From PALSA-1353 sp050012375 (GTDB lineage: Bacteria > Planctomycetota > Phycisphaerae > Tepidisphaerales > Tepidisphaeraceae), in NCBI GenBank assembly GCA_050012375.1, contig JBEKHH010000011.1, forward strand, positions 32,368-96,367: a DNA stretch of 64,000 bases. The letters run 5' to 3'. Of this stretch, positions 10,001-17,142 are shown one piece after another. The notes under the pieces were generated by a model. The model was not told the DNA's origin and did no database searches. It worked only from the letters and a program-made list of their open reading frames with translations. The translations under genes were made by a program, and so were the position numbers. The stretch's first letter is position 1. Every line of letters starts with the position of its first letter.

Positions 10001-11920
10001 GACGTTGGAGACCGCGGTGGCCTGAAGCGAGTTAGGGGCGGTGGGCGCCGAGGTTGGTGGCGCCAGCAGGCCATACACGACCAGGGAGTTGGTGGTGCCG
10101 ACGAAAACTTCCCCGTCGGCAACGGTCGGTACGGTAAACTTCACGGCTGTCCCCAGCGAATCGCGTGAGGAGTTGGTCGCGGTCGAGTAGATAGCGCCGG
10201 CGGCGATATTGCTGGCGTTGTAGGCGCGAAGCTCGCTGGTGCCGCCATCGATGCCCCAGACGATGCCGTCGCTGTCGCCGTTGGCGGAAATGCTAAGGGT
10301 TGCGCCCTGCAGGCCGAAAATGTCAGGGGAAACCAAGGGGGTTGTCGAGATCAGGCCGTTTGCGATCGTGAAAGCGCGCATGTTGTCGGTTTTGGCAGCG
10401 TAGAAAATGATGGCGGATGTCCCGTTGTAGTAGAACGACGGCGTGTCATAGGATCCGCCTCCACCGAGGCCGCCACCGATTTCCTGCACGATGTTGTCGG
10501 TCGTGCTGTTGTATTTGCCCATGTTGTTGCGGTTGATGAGGTAGATCGTGCCGTCTTTTCCGGAGCCAACGAGCAGGTTTGGTGCGGAGGCGCTGCCGAT
10601 GGTGATCGAACCGATGCTGGCGGGGAGAATCAGGGGGCCGCCCGATCCGAGGTCTTCGTCGGCGGAGGAGAGTGATGCCTGGTTTTGGGGCGTGAAATAG
10701 TCAACGACCTTGAGGCCCCAGCCGTTGATGTTCTGGTTGGTCTGGGAGGTTGTGCTATCGAGGGCGATCTTGATGAAGGAGTCGCCGTAGTCCCCGTAGA
10801 CTGGAAAACCCGCGGCGTTCATTGTCGTGTCAAAGGTACCGTTGCCGGTTTCGACGTACATATAGCCCTGGGGGTCGATGGAAATCGCCCCACCGCCTTG
10901 CCAGATGCCGGTGTCGGAGCCGTTGGGGTTGGCGTTGAAAACGGCGGTGGGGGTCAGGGAGCTTTCGGAATACCCGAGGATCCAGCCGTGATAGGGGGTG
11001 TTGTCGCCGTGGCTGGCGAACGCGATGTAGATATTGCCGTTATAGGCGGTCAGTGCGGCCCGATTGTTGGCGCGCAGGGCGTTGAAATAGACGACTTTTT
11101 GAGAGGTGCCGTTGATGGTGGCGGTGACTTCGCCGGCGCCCTGTCCCTGCGGATCCAAGACATATGGGCCGCTGTTGAAGGTGTAAGCTGAGGTGGAGGT
11201 GTTGAAGGTGGTATCGCCGATGACGGTGCTGGTGTAAGCGCCGCTGCCGAGGGCGACTTTGTAGAGCGTGTAAACGAAATGGGGAGAGGTGGTGTTGCCG
11301 CTGACGATCTGCTTGGTGGCGGCGGCGAGGTAAATGTACCCACCATCGATGACTGGCGTGCCGGTGATACCGATCATCGGGTTGATGTCCGTGGTGTTTA
11401 CGTCGGTAGAGGAAACGGTGGAAACGGCAGTGACATTCGCCAGACCGGGCTCATTAACCAGGAACGACTGGTGCCAGAGGATAGTTCCGCTGTTGGAGTC
11501 GATCGCGTAAAGGCTGTCGTTTTCGGTGGCGACAAAGGTCACGTTATGCGTGCCCTGGTAAGAGCCGGCGGTAATGTTGACGGACGGAACGTAAAGCGGC
11601 TGGGCATAGACTTGCCCATCGACCGTCGTGGAGGAAAGCTTGCCGAATGTGTTGGAATTTACGTTTGCGGGTGTCAGTGAAATTTCGGTGAGGTTCTGGC
11701 CGGTGCTGGGCGCGTCGTTGTGATATTGGGTGACGGAGGATAAAAGTGTGCGCGACTCGAGCGCCTCAAGCGCGCAGCCGCACGCACGCGCGATATACCG
11801 ATTCGGCGGGCGATGCGTGCGCTTGCCGGCGTGAACTGGGTGAATCGGGCGATGTCGGATGACATTGCTTCCGGGTCGGTTTGAAAATACACGCATTTTA
11901 CTACCCTCCACGTCAAACAA
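7049..11920 (-). CDS. Giant LEPR-XLL surface protein: PQQ-like propeller, FN3 repeats, L-type lectin, dockerin-like tail
   Basis: The 1,623-residue protein has a basic N-terminus and the planctomycete motif LEALESRTLL (51-60). It then has a PQQ-like beta-propeller (about 75-680; ATENDSLYAIDSNSGTILWH, GSGKDGTIYLINRNN), an FN3 domain (about 685-780), a legume-lectin-like domain (about 785-985; GFAFTLQGDG, IKFDLYSNNGEGTDSTG), two or three more FN3 domains, a PKD/Ig-like domain, a Big-type domain (TGVIVTPSSATVATGG), and a dockerin-like pair (GTVNGGDFTLLVTELG and GAISGSDFAAFVGRLG). It probably binds glycans outside the cell. No catalytic site is evident. The start could be ATG 11920 or ATG 11896 (MRVFSNRPG). 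A transposon end sits about 35 bp upstream, so the native promoter may be lost. Confidence 0.82.
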   Translation of the reverse strand: MFDVEGSKMRVFSNRPGSNVIRHRPIHPVHAGKRTHRPPNRYIARACGCALEALESRTLLSSVTQYHNDAPSTGQNLTEISLTPANVNSNTFGKLSSTTVDGQVYAQPLYVPSVNITAGSYQGTHNVTFVATENDSLYAIDSNSGTILWHQSFLVNEPGLANVTAVSTVSSTDVNTTDINPMIGITGTPVIDGGYIYLAAATKQIVSGNTTSPHFVYTLYKVALGSGAYTSTVIGDTTFNTSTSAYTFNSGPYVLDPQGQGAGEVTATINGTSQKVVYFNALRANNRAALTAYNGNIYIAFASHGDNTPYHGWILGYSESSLTPTAVFNANPNGSDTGIWQGGGAISIDPQGYMYVETGNGTFDTTMNAAGFPVYGDYGDSFIKIALDSTTSQTNQNINGWGLKVVDYFTPQNQASLSSADEDLGSGGPLILPASIGSITIGSASAPNLLVGSGKDGTIYLINRNNMGKYNSTTDNIVQEIGGGLGGGGSYDTPSFYYNGTSAIIFYAAKTDNMRAFTIANGLISTTPLVSPDIFGLQGATLSISANGDSDGIVWGIDGGTSELRAYNASNIAAGAIYSTATNSSRDSLGTAVKFTVPTVADGEVFVGTTNSLVVYGLLAPPTSAPTAPNSLQATAVSNVQINLTWTDTATNAFGYYVEESADNGNTWSQVAALGPTATTYSVIGLQPNTPYTFRVQAYNSVGDSAYTKNASATTTNNAVTVNYPSGFSGQNGLTLNGSASVNGSALELTNGGSNEAASAFNTNVVSVQGFNTTFNFQLVNPNADGFAFTLQGDGPKSIGNSGGALGYATIAESVAIKFDLYSNNGEGTDSTGLFVDGDMPSSPTSGDNPADTSIDMTSSGVNLHSGDVMSVNLTYNGVTLTETVTDTTTKAAFTHSYTINIPSFIGSGYGYVGFTAGTGGETATQNILSWTYSPVAVTPYTPVNLAVNPASGTELDLSWAEPYSAVTNFNILELINGSYSQIGQVGGGTTAFASTGLNVGGIYSYKVVASNSAGNSAPAGPVTGTTPTPPANPINLLASNITTSGVTLTWQDEATNATGYVITRQLESDSSQYVTTLPNNATSYTDTNLLPGRAYDYEVAATNLAGPSAGISVDIETVPPAPTVSTPVVSGNQITLNWIDAGHAVTGYNIYRGNSSGGENYASPINGGAPVTGTIFNDTGLTGGSTYYYTVEAVNTGGSSTPSNEVTATTGPSIATPAAANPNPVTGTSTALSALGSENGSSSGLNYTWSATGPASVSYSGNTNGTNAAKNITANFTKAGSYNFTVTITDSGGAFTTSSVAVTVQQTPTGVIVTPSSATVATGGTKQFSATATDQFGNAISSPTFNWSITGTGNGNSINAAGLATLGSTPGTYTVTASLGSASKNASVTAAVAPIVSTFQVNDGSVQRAMVDSLTVTLNEAVTLSTGAITLNLLSQTGGASTPMSFTLTPGSGSSTTFVLTFTGSSYIGGSLPDGAYELIVSSGGVISGQGLNMSANQNFTFWRLYGDFEGLGTVNGGDFTLLVTELGTHTNSSDWYLDYEGAGAISGSDFAAFVGRLGKSISIPSLPSVELLAAAPPVTTSISTTTTAMTNKQTSDASAVPRISSVAKPASKQKLRHGHGG

Positions 11921-11954
11921 TGCTAACCGTCGAGAAGAGTCGAGGCGCGGTAAT

Positions 11955-12150
11955 GTTTAGACGGGATTTTCCATAGGGACGTCTGCCGACGAACGTCGTC
12001 GGCCAGTTTGCGTAGTGTAGCGGTGTTGGGATTCTTGACAAACAGGTTTCTTGGTTCGCGGCCACGGTAATCGCGACGATTTTGGCGGCAATACGCCGCG
12101 ATGGCCAGTCCGCTCGCTCGTTGCGATTCGATGAGCCGACGGCACACACC
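11955..12150 (+). mobile_element. IS66-derived left end (copy B) with an antisense IS66 orf1 remnant
   Basis: GGGATTTTCC, the hairpin GCCGACGAACGTCGTCGGC (11985-12003), GTTTGCG and TTCGCGGCC repeat the left-end order of copies A and C. On the minus strand, about 12,146-12,066, the peptide RRLIESQRASGLAIAAYCRQ is readable, which resembles the N-terminal helix-turn-helix of IS66 orf1-type proteins. The rest of the gap to 12,310 shows related debris (GTTGCGATTCGATGAG, seen again near 62.2 kb) and no gene. Confidence 0.6.
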
Positions 12151-12310
12151 GCAGTCCTGCTGCTGCCTCAGCCGCTTCACTGGACGATTGAGATTCGATG
12201 GGGCGGCTGAACCGCTGGTACCGCAGTTGCCGATACTCCTGGTTTGGATATTCCCGCCCGGTCCTTGGCTGCTTATCCAGTGTGATGCGTGCATCGATCG
12301 ATGAGTCTTT

Positions 12311-12682
12311 TCAGAACTGATAGCCTCGGTGCACCCAATAATACCAATCGGCAACCGCTTGCCGCGTGGAGTCATCGGCCTTCACCACTTCCAGCTGTGA
12401 CAGTGGAACTTCAAGATCGTCCTCGTCCCACTCGATCTCCACAAACATCTCGTTCAGGCATTCGTCCGAATCGGCCATGCCGACAACCGTCACCTTGTCT
12501 TTCAATCGCAACGGCGAGATCGAGCGTTTCTCCCGGCAGCGGGCCGTGAACGGGAATTTCATCTCGTTTTCCAGATGGCAGTACCAACCCATCGCACGCT
12601 CCTCATCACCGTACGCATCAACGACGATCTGCATAATGATGCGCTCTTCGCGATCCGGATCGGATGGAATGTTCCTAGACAA
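12311..12682 (-). CDS. CcbP-like calcium-binding protein
   Basis: The 123-residue acidic protein matches the calcium-binding protein family first described in Anabaena (CcbP): GWYCHLENEMKFPFTARC, LRLKDKVTVVGM, an acidic run EIEWDEDDLEVPLSQLE, and a WYYWVHRGYQF C-terminus. In cyanobacteria this protein buffers Ca2+ through clusters of Asp and Glu. The role here is unknown. A TTG start at 12682 is chosen because a perfect AAGGAGG ribosome site lies 8 nt upstream. The in-frame ATG at 12733 has none. ATG 12634 (MQIVVDAYG) is the other candidate. It stands alone between transposon fragments. Confidence 0.75.
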   Translation of the reverse strand: MSRNIPSDPDREERIIMQIVVDAYGDEERAMGWYCHLENEMKFPFTARCREKRSISPLRLKDKVTVVGMADSDECLNEMFVEIEWDEDDLEVPLSQLEVVKADDSTRQAVADWYYWVHRGYQF

Positions 12683-12739
12683 GGGATTCGCCTCCTTGTT
12701 GCTACGTCCGCCAATGATACCGCACGTCGTCATGGCTGC

Positions 12740-12905
12740 GGCCGATCCGGTCGAGCATGGCCAGCAGCTGCCGGCGGCACGGCGTTGATCCGCAAAGGTA
12801 TCTGACGCAGTTGCTGACGAACTTGCCGGCCACGCCGATCAGCCAAATTGAGCAATGGCTACCTGACCAGTGGAAACGGCTAAACCCAGCGCGTCAGGTT
12901 AACGG
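12740..12905 (+). mobile_element. IS66 transposase C-terminal remnant
   Basis: The plus strand reads CRRHGVDPQRYLTQLLTNLP and then ISQIEQWLPDQWKRLNP, the C-terminal segment of an IS66-family transposase. There is no start or catalytic part. Compared with the other copies, the final PSG-stop is lost and the frame runs on. The remaining 110 bp to the GYD gene hold nothing recognisable. Confidence 0.65.
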
Positions 12906-13016
12906 TGCGGCGTGTGCATCGCTCCCCTGAGATCCAGAAGTTCTGTAACGTTACGGTCACAGGCTCACCAAGTTCCAGGTCGTCACCGACGAAATTCCAT
13001 CCTGACCCCCGCCGCT

Positions 13017-13307
13017 TCAGACTTTCTTAAGGATCTGCTCCATCTCCTTTTCGTCAAACGCCCGCAACGTCGAACTGCGGACGTTGCCAAGCATTCCGAG
13101 CTGGAGGCCCAGCGTGGTGATCACCTCGTCGCCGGGTGCTTCTGTCACGAGCACCAGGTCGTGCTGGCCAAGTGTCCAGTAGCACTGGGTGAGCTTGGCC
13201 CCTGCCTTCTCAAACAGTTGCCTCGCCGCGGCGGCACGCTTCACCGTATCTTTTACGCCGCGTACGCCCTGTTCCGTCCAGTTCAGAAGAATGATGTATC
13301 GAGCCAT
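13017..13307 (-). CDS. GYD domain protein
   Basis: The 96-residue protein MARYIILLNWTEQGVRGVKD has the GYD-family order: an N-terminal beta strand with NWTEQG, a helix TVKRAAAARQLFEKAG, CYWTLGQHDLVLVTEAPGD, and a C-terminal RSSTLRAFDEKEMEQIL. GYD proteins are small ferredoxin-like folds (dimeric alpha/beta barrel relatives) of unknown biochemical role. The ATG at 13307 has GGAG seven bases upstream. Longer in-frame extensions run into transposon sequence and are rejected. Confidence 0.85.
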   Translation of the reverse strand: MARYIILLNWTEQGVRGVKDTVKRAAAARQLFEKAGAKLTQCYWTLGQHDLVLVTEAPGDEVITTLGLQLGMLGNVRSSTLRAFDEKEMEQILKKV

Positions 13308-13338
13308 GAGGATCTCCGATTGAAGTTTGAGATGTAAG

Positions 13339-13960
13339 CCGGAATTTCCCGTATGAACCTTGGCCGACGAACGTCGTCGGCCATTTTGCGTAGGATACCG
13401 AGGTTTGGAGTTTGGACAAACGTTTTTCTCGGCTTGAGAAACAGGTGCTCCTTCGGTAGCGCGAGAAACGGGAAGATTGTCTGCACAGGCCAACGGAGCG
13501 GGGTTTGCCGACCGGATCGGGCAAAGCCAATGGTGGGTCGCAAGAAGCGAGTCTGGAAGCCGTCGGCTCGATGTTGCCGAATTCATTGAGTTTTGCATCG
13601 GCTGCCGTGTGGCGCCGCCAGGGGCGCTGGTTGAGCTGATGAAGCTGCGGCGGTGAAGGCGGTTCGAGATGCGTAGCTGGCCGCGGGTTCGATCGCCAGA
13701 ATCATCATCCGATCGAAACCACCGTGCTGGCATTTTAGAATCGCTTTTAGAATCGCGATATGTTTTTTGAAACAACCTCGGTGGTCACACTTCGGCGATC
13801 CTTTCCAGCTTGACCAGCACCTGCCGCCGACACAACATCGATCCCCAGCGTTACCTGACTCAATTGTTGACGAACCTGCCGGCGACGCCGATTAGCCAAC
13901 TGGAACAATGGCTGCCGGACCAGTCGCGGCAGCAGAATCACGTCCCGTCAGGGTAGGAGT
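13339..13960 (+). mobile_element. IS66-derived composite element, copy C
   Basis: This copy has the same architecture as copy A: GGAATTTCCCGTATGAA, the hairpin GCCGACGAACGTCGTCGGC (13363-13381), ATTTTGCG, then a peptide remnant (ADRIGQSQWWVARSESGSRR ... LVELMKLRR-stop, 13504-13656). It ends with a transposase C-terminus (CRRHNIDPQRYLTQLLTNLP, QLEQWLPDQS, PSG-stop at 13954-13956). The order of parts is conserved with copies A and D, so these spread as one unit rather than as independent fragments. No complete open frame remains. Confidence 0.68.
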
Positions 13961-14049
13961 ATAGTTGCCGCAGCGGACACGCCAAAATGGATGGGGTGTA
14001 GCGGGCGGCGAAGTTTGTCCTATAACCCGTAGCGGTTAAGTTGACGCTC

Positions 14050-14484
14050 ATGAAGCAGATCGACACCGAGATTAGCATCGACGCCCCAGCAAATCGGATC
14101 TGGACCATCCTCACCGACTTCGCACACTTCCAAGATTGGAACCCCTTCATCACCCACATCGAGGGCCAGCCCCAGAGGGGCGCACGGCTGACAGTGACAA
14201 TCCAGCCGCCCGACTCGAAAGCCATGAGGTTCCGGCCCGTCGTCCTGAAGGCAGAACCGGGACAGGAACTACGGTGGCTGGGTCATCTGTTGCTACCGGG
14301 GCTGTTCGACGGCGAGCATGTATTCAGTATCGAGCCAACTGGGGAGAAAAAGGTGCTGTTCCGGCAGTCGGAGCAGTTCGGTGGGCTGCTGGTTCCATTG
14401 TTGTGGGGCAAGATGGGCGACAAGACCCGCCGTGGATTCGAGGCGATGAACGAAGCCATCAAACAAATAGCAGAGAGCAAGTAG
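14050..14484 (+). CDS. SRPBCC (START-like) family protein
   Basis: The 144-residue protein has the SRPBCC/polyketide-cyclase-like pattern: ISIDAPANRIWTILTDFAHF, DWNPFITHIEG, GARLTVTIQPP, LRWLGHLLLPGLFDGEHVF, and a long C-terminal helix (KTRRGFEAMNEAIKQIAE). These proteins form a deep cavity for hydrophobic ligands. No ligand or reaction can be named from sequence. ATG 14050 is preferred to the TTG at 14041. It lies alone between transposon remnants. Confidence 0.82.
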   Translation: MKQIDTEISIDAPANRIWTILTDFAHFQDWNPFITHIEGQPQRGARLTVTIQPPDSKAMRFRPVVLKAEPGQELRWLGHLLLPGLFDGEHVFSIEPTGEKKVLFRQSEQFGGLLVPLLWGKMGDKTRRGFEAMNEAIKQIAESK

Positions 14485-14634
14485 GCCGTCCTACACTGGC
14501 GACAGATTCTGGATTCTCTGGACGGCCGGATGTAATTCCGCGTTCCAGGCAGTAGGCCGCGACAGTGAGTCCGCTGCCTCCGTGCCCGTCAATGATCTGA
14601 CGCCATTCCTCGGGACCTGGGCGCCGTGCTTTGT

Positions 14635-14862
14635 TCATGCCGCGGCAGCATGATGATTGCCCGCCAAAGAAAAAAGATGCGGTCCACGTACCGCTCAGTG
14701 TGCCGGGAAAACCGGCGGGGAGTAGTGAATGAAAGAGTCACACGATGAAGGCCCAGCCAGCCACATCGACCCCGAGTCATGCGTCGGCAACGAGCGTGGT
14801 GGCCAGACTGCGGCGATGCTTTCCAGCCTGACCAGCACCTGCCGTAGGCACGGAATTCCCAA
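14635..14862 (+). mobile_element. IS66 transposase C-terminal remnant with flanking debris
   Basis: After debris shared with 6.4 kb, the plus strand reads HIDPESCVGNERGGQTAAML and then SSLTSTCRRHGI before breaking off. The same peptide (HIDPESCVGNERGG) precedes the fuller C-terminal remnant at 61.75-61.97 kb on the other strand. It runs up to the 3' end of the PEP-CTERM gene at 14869. Confidence 0.6.
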
Positions 14863-14868
14863 ATGATT

Positions 14869-16656
14869 TCACGCAGAGCGGCGTCGGCGAGCGAGAACAC
14901 CGGCGGCAGCCAAGCCGAGCAATCCGAAGGATGTGGGCTCCGGCACATCGGCCATCAGGCCGTTGGCGGCCGCGAAGGCGTCAACCGCGGCCCAGTCGCT
15001 CGCGGGCAACACCACGGATCCGCCGTTGGAGGTCTTGCCGAGGTTGGTGACCAAGGCGGTGAAGTCGGAGCCGGTGACCGTGCCGGTGTACAGGAAATCG
15101 CCCTGATCCCACCCCGACACCGACTTGCCTAAGTTGGTGGCCAAGATCGTGAAGTCAGTGCCGGTGACCGTGCCAGTGAGAGTCGCATCGCCGAGCAGCG
15201 TATATTTGACTTCGATCGTGCCGGAGGAGAGTCCGGCGGGGTTGCCGGGATCGGCCGAATCGGCATAGCCGAGGCCATACGCACTGTTGGCGGGCAGGGC
15301 GGCGGTGGAGCTGTTGATGCCGGTTGTGCCATTCCATGCTCCGGCGTTGCGGCCGCTGATCAGCTCCGCGCGAACCGAGGCGATTGGATCGGTGGAACTG
15401 CCGTAATCGATCAGCAGGGTGCTATTCTCAAGGTTGAGGGTTCCGCTGTTGGCCAGGCTGTCCACCGTCAGCACCGTACCTGTGCCGCCGACTGATGCGG
15501 TTGCGCCGGACGCCAGGGAAAGCTCGTGGGCATGCGTTGAATTAGCGAAGGTAATGCTACCGCTGCCTAAAACAGTGATGATTGATTGATAGGTCACCGT
15601 GCCGCCGCCGCTCTGCGTCAATGCCTTGCCGGAGTCGACCGTCACCGGATTGGCTACGATCAGGGTCGCGCCGGTGGCGACGTTGAAGACGGTATTGCTG
15701 GCGACAACCACTGGCAGATCGAGTTCGTCGGTTCCTTGATCGACCTCCACCAGCGCGCTGCCAGTGGTCGTCTGCAGCGTCAATGCGGGGGCGCCGGCAA
15801 TCACATATTCGTTGGCGTTATTGAAATGCAGGGTGCCCTCGGTGAGGGCAGTATTTGTATAAACCGTCTGAAGTGAGGTGATGATGCCGAGGAAGTCGGC
15901 TTCCGCGCCCACTCCATTGGGGACCGACGCGGTCGTCCAGTTCCCGGCAACGTTCCAGTCACCACTGGCATTGATGCCCCACTGTCCGGGGGGCACAGTA
16001 CCGACCCCTTCAAGGTCCGCATCGTCGACCAATATCGCCAAGCTTTGCGCGCCCGAAAACGTGGGGTTCGTGAAGTCGAAGCTCACTTCTACCTGCGTCG
16101 CCCCGGTTGGGGCAACCCCGCTCACGTTATATTGAAGCCATTGGTTCGTCATCCCGGAGGTCACCGAACTGCTGGGAATATTCGTTACGTCGGAAAAGGT
16201 GCCAAAGCCGTTGCTGACCGGCGGCCCGACCAGGGATCCCCCAGCGTTCAGGAATGTCAGGGCCAGGTCCGAAATCTCACCGGTTTCGGCTGGCACGCCG
16301 GTTTCGAAGTAAAACCAGCTAGTGAGATTGTAGGTTGTGCCAATGCCGCCGGCGGGGACGGGGACGTCCTGGTAGACTCCGCTTCCGGTATTTGGAGTTT
16401 GCTGAAATGTCTGCAGCCATATAGCCCATTTGCCGCCGGGGGTGTGGTTTTGATTGAAGTTCGCCCGTTCGCAATCTCCACCATAAAATGTCCATCCGGA
16501 TGCCGTGGTATCGGTGTTGCCGCTATTATCGACTGGGCTTTCAAAACCAGGATTAATCAAAAGATTCGCCGCACCAGCCGGCAACGCCATCGCGGCAACG
16601 ACCAGGCCCACCGCACTGCCGAGCGAACCGGCCTTTTTCCCGAGTTGATAACGCAT
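14869..16656 (-). CDS. PEP-CTERM protein with strand repeats and a dockerin-like module
   Basis: The 595-residue secreted protein has a signal peptide (1-29) and an N-terminal jelly-roll-like domain (NLLINPGFESP to about 195). A repetitive beta-strand domain of autotransporter-strand type follows (about 200-420; WNVAGNWTTASVPNG). Then come the DPIASVRAELISG/WNGTTGINSS segment, two dockerin-like helices (about 487-538; GDATLTGTVTGTDFTILATN, VTGSDFTALVTNLGK), and a PEP-CTERM tail (VPEPTSFGLLGLAAAGVL then RRRRSA). PEP-CTERM proteins are cut and anchored or released by exosortase. The strand domain is very similar to the end of the GH144 protein at 25.7 kb. Its promoter, at 16753-16793, matches that of the LacI gene. 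Confidence 0.85.
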   Translation of the reverse strand: MRYQLGKKAGSLGSAVGLVVAAMALPAGAANLLINPGFESPVDNSGNTDTTASGWTFYGGDCERANFNQNHTPGGKWAIWLQTFQQTPNTGSGVYQDVPVPAGGIGTTYNLTSWFYFETGVPAETGEISDLALTFLNAGGSLVGPPVSNGFGTFSDVTNIPSSSVTSGMTNQWLQYNVSGVAPTGATQVEVSFDFTNPTFSGAQSLAILVDDADLEGVGTVPPGQWGINASGDWNVAGNWTTASVPNGVGAEADFLGIITSLQTVYTNTALTEGTLHFNNANEYVIAGAPALTLQTTTGSALVEVDQGTDELDLPVVVASNTVFNVATGATLIVANPVTVDSGKALTQSGGGTVTYQSIITVLGSGSITFANSTHAHELSLASGATASVGGTGTVLTVDSLANSGTLNLENSTLLIDYGSSTDPIASVRAELISGRNAGAWNGTTGINSSTAALPANSAYGLGYADSADPGNPAGLSSGTIEVKYTLLGDATLTGTVTGTDFTILATNLGKSVSGWDQGDFLYTGTVTGSDFTALVTNLGKTSNGGSVVLPASDWAAVDAFAAANGLMADVPEPTSFGLLGLAAAGVLARRRRSA

Positions 16657-16752
16657 GCCGTCCTCCTGGACTAAAAGAGATATGTAAATCGAGCGTTGAA
16701 CAGACGCCCATTTAGTTAGTTAGCCTCTCTCGCCAACTCCGCCGCTGGCAAA

Positions 16753-16793
16753 TGTAACCGCTTTCATTTTCTCACAATGCGACACCCTGTCAA
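16753..16793 (-). promoter_or_regulatory. LacI-controlled promoter of the 14.9-16.7 kb PEP-CTERM gene
   Basis: On the minus strand TTGACA (16793-16788), a 16-bp spacer and GAAAAT (16771-16766) are followed directly by TGAAAGCGGTTACA, a LacI-family operator (16766-16753). The operator overlaps the -10 and start region, which fits repression. The sequence TTTTTCCTTGACA-N16-GAAAATG is the same as in the promoter of the LacI gene at 20.74 kb. Confidence 0.72.
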
Positions 16794-17015
16794 GGAAAAA
16801 ATTATAGGACGCGATATTCTCGGGTAAGATGGCCTGCGGTGAATGGCAAAGTGAATGGGGACCTTGTGGCCATGAGATCCACCCTCAATTAGCGCCATCC
16901 GAGGCATTGTTTACGTACCGCCAAAGTTCAATTCAATCAGCGGGACAGCGGAGACGGGCGTCTGAACTCTCCGGCGGTTTCCGTGCGCAGGTTGTGGAGA
17001 ATTTCCGAATCTGCT

Positions 17016-17042
17016 TGTAACCGATTACCATTGGACTAGAAT
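17016..17042 (+). promoter_or_regulatory. LacI-type operator and probable promoter of the GH94 gene
   Basis: TGTAACCGATTACC (17016-17029) matches the LacI/CcpA operator pattern TGTAANCGNTTACA in all but the last base. It overlaps a possible -35 (TTGTAA, 17015-17020), with TAGAAT (17037-17042) 16 bp downstream as the -10. The rest of the 486-bp region between the divergent genes holds no gene or other clear signal. Confidence 0.6.
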
Positions 17043-17142
17043 CGCCATCCGGTTGGCCAATTCACTCGTACAGCCGGGATTTGAGTTGGAATCTTAAACA
17101 TTCTTTGTTTCGTCCGACAGCATCATCTGTTGGAGGTGCAAA

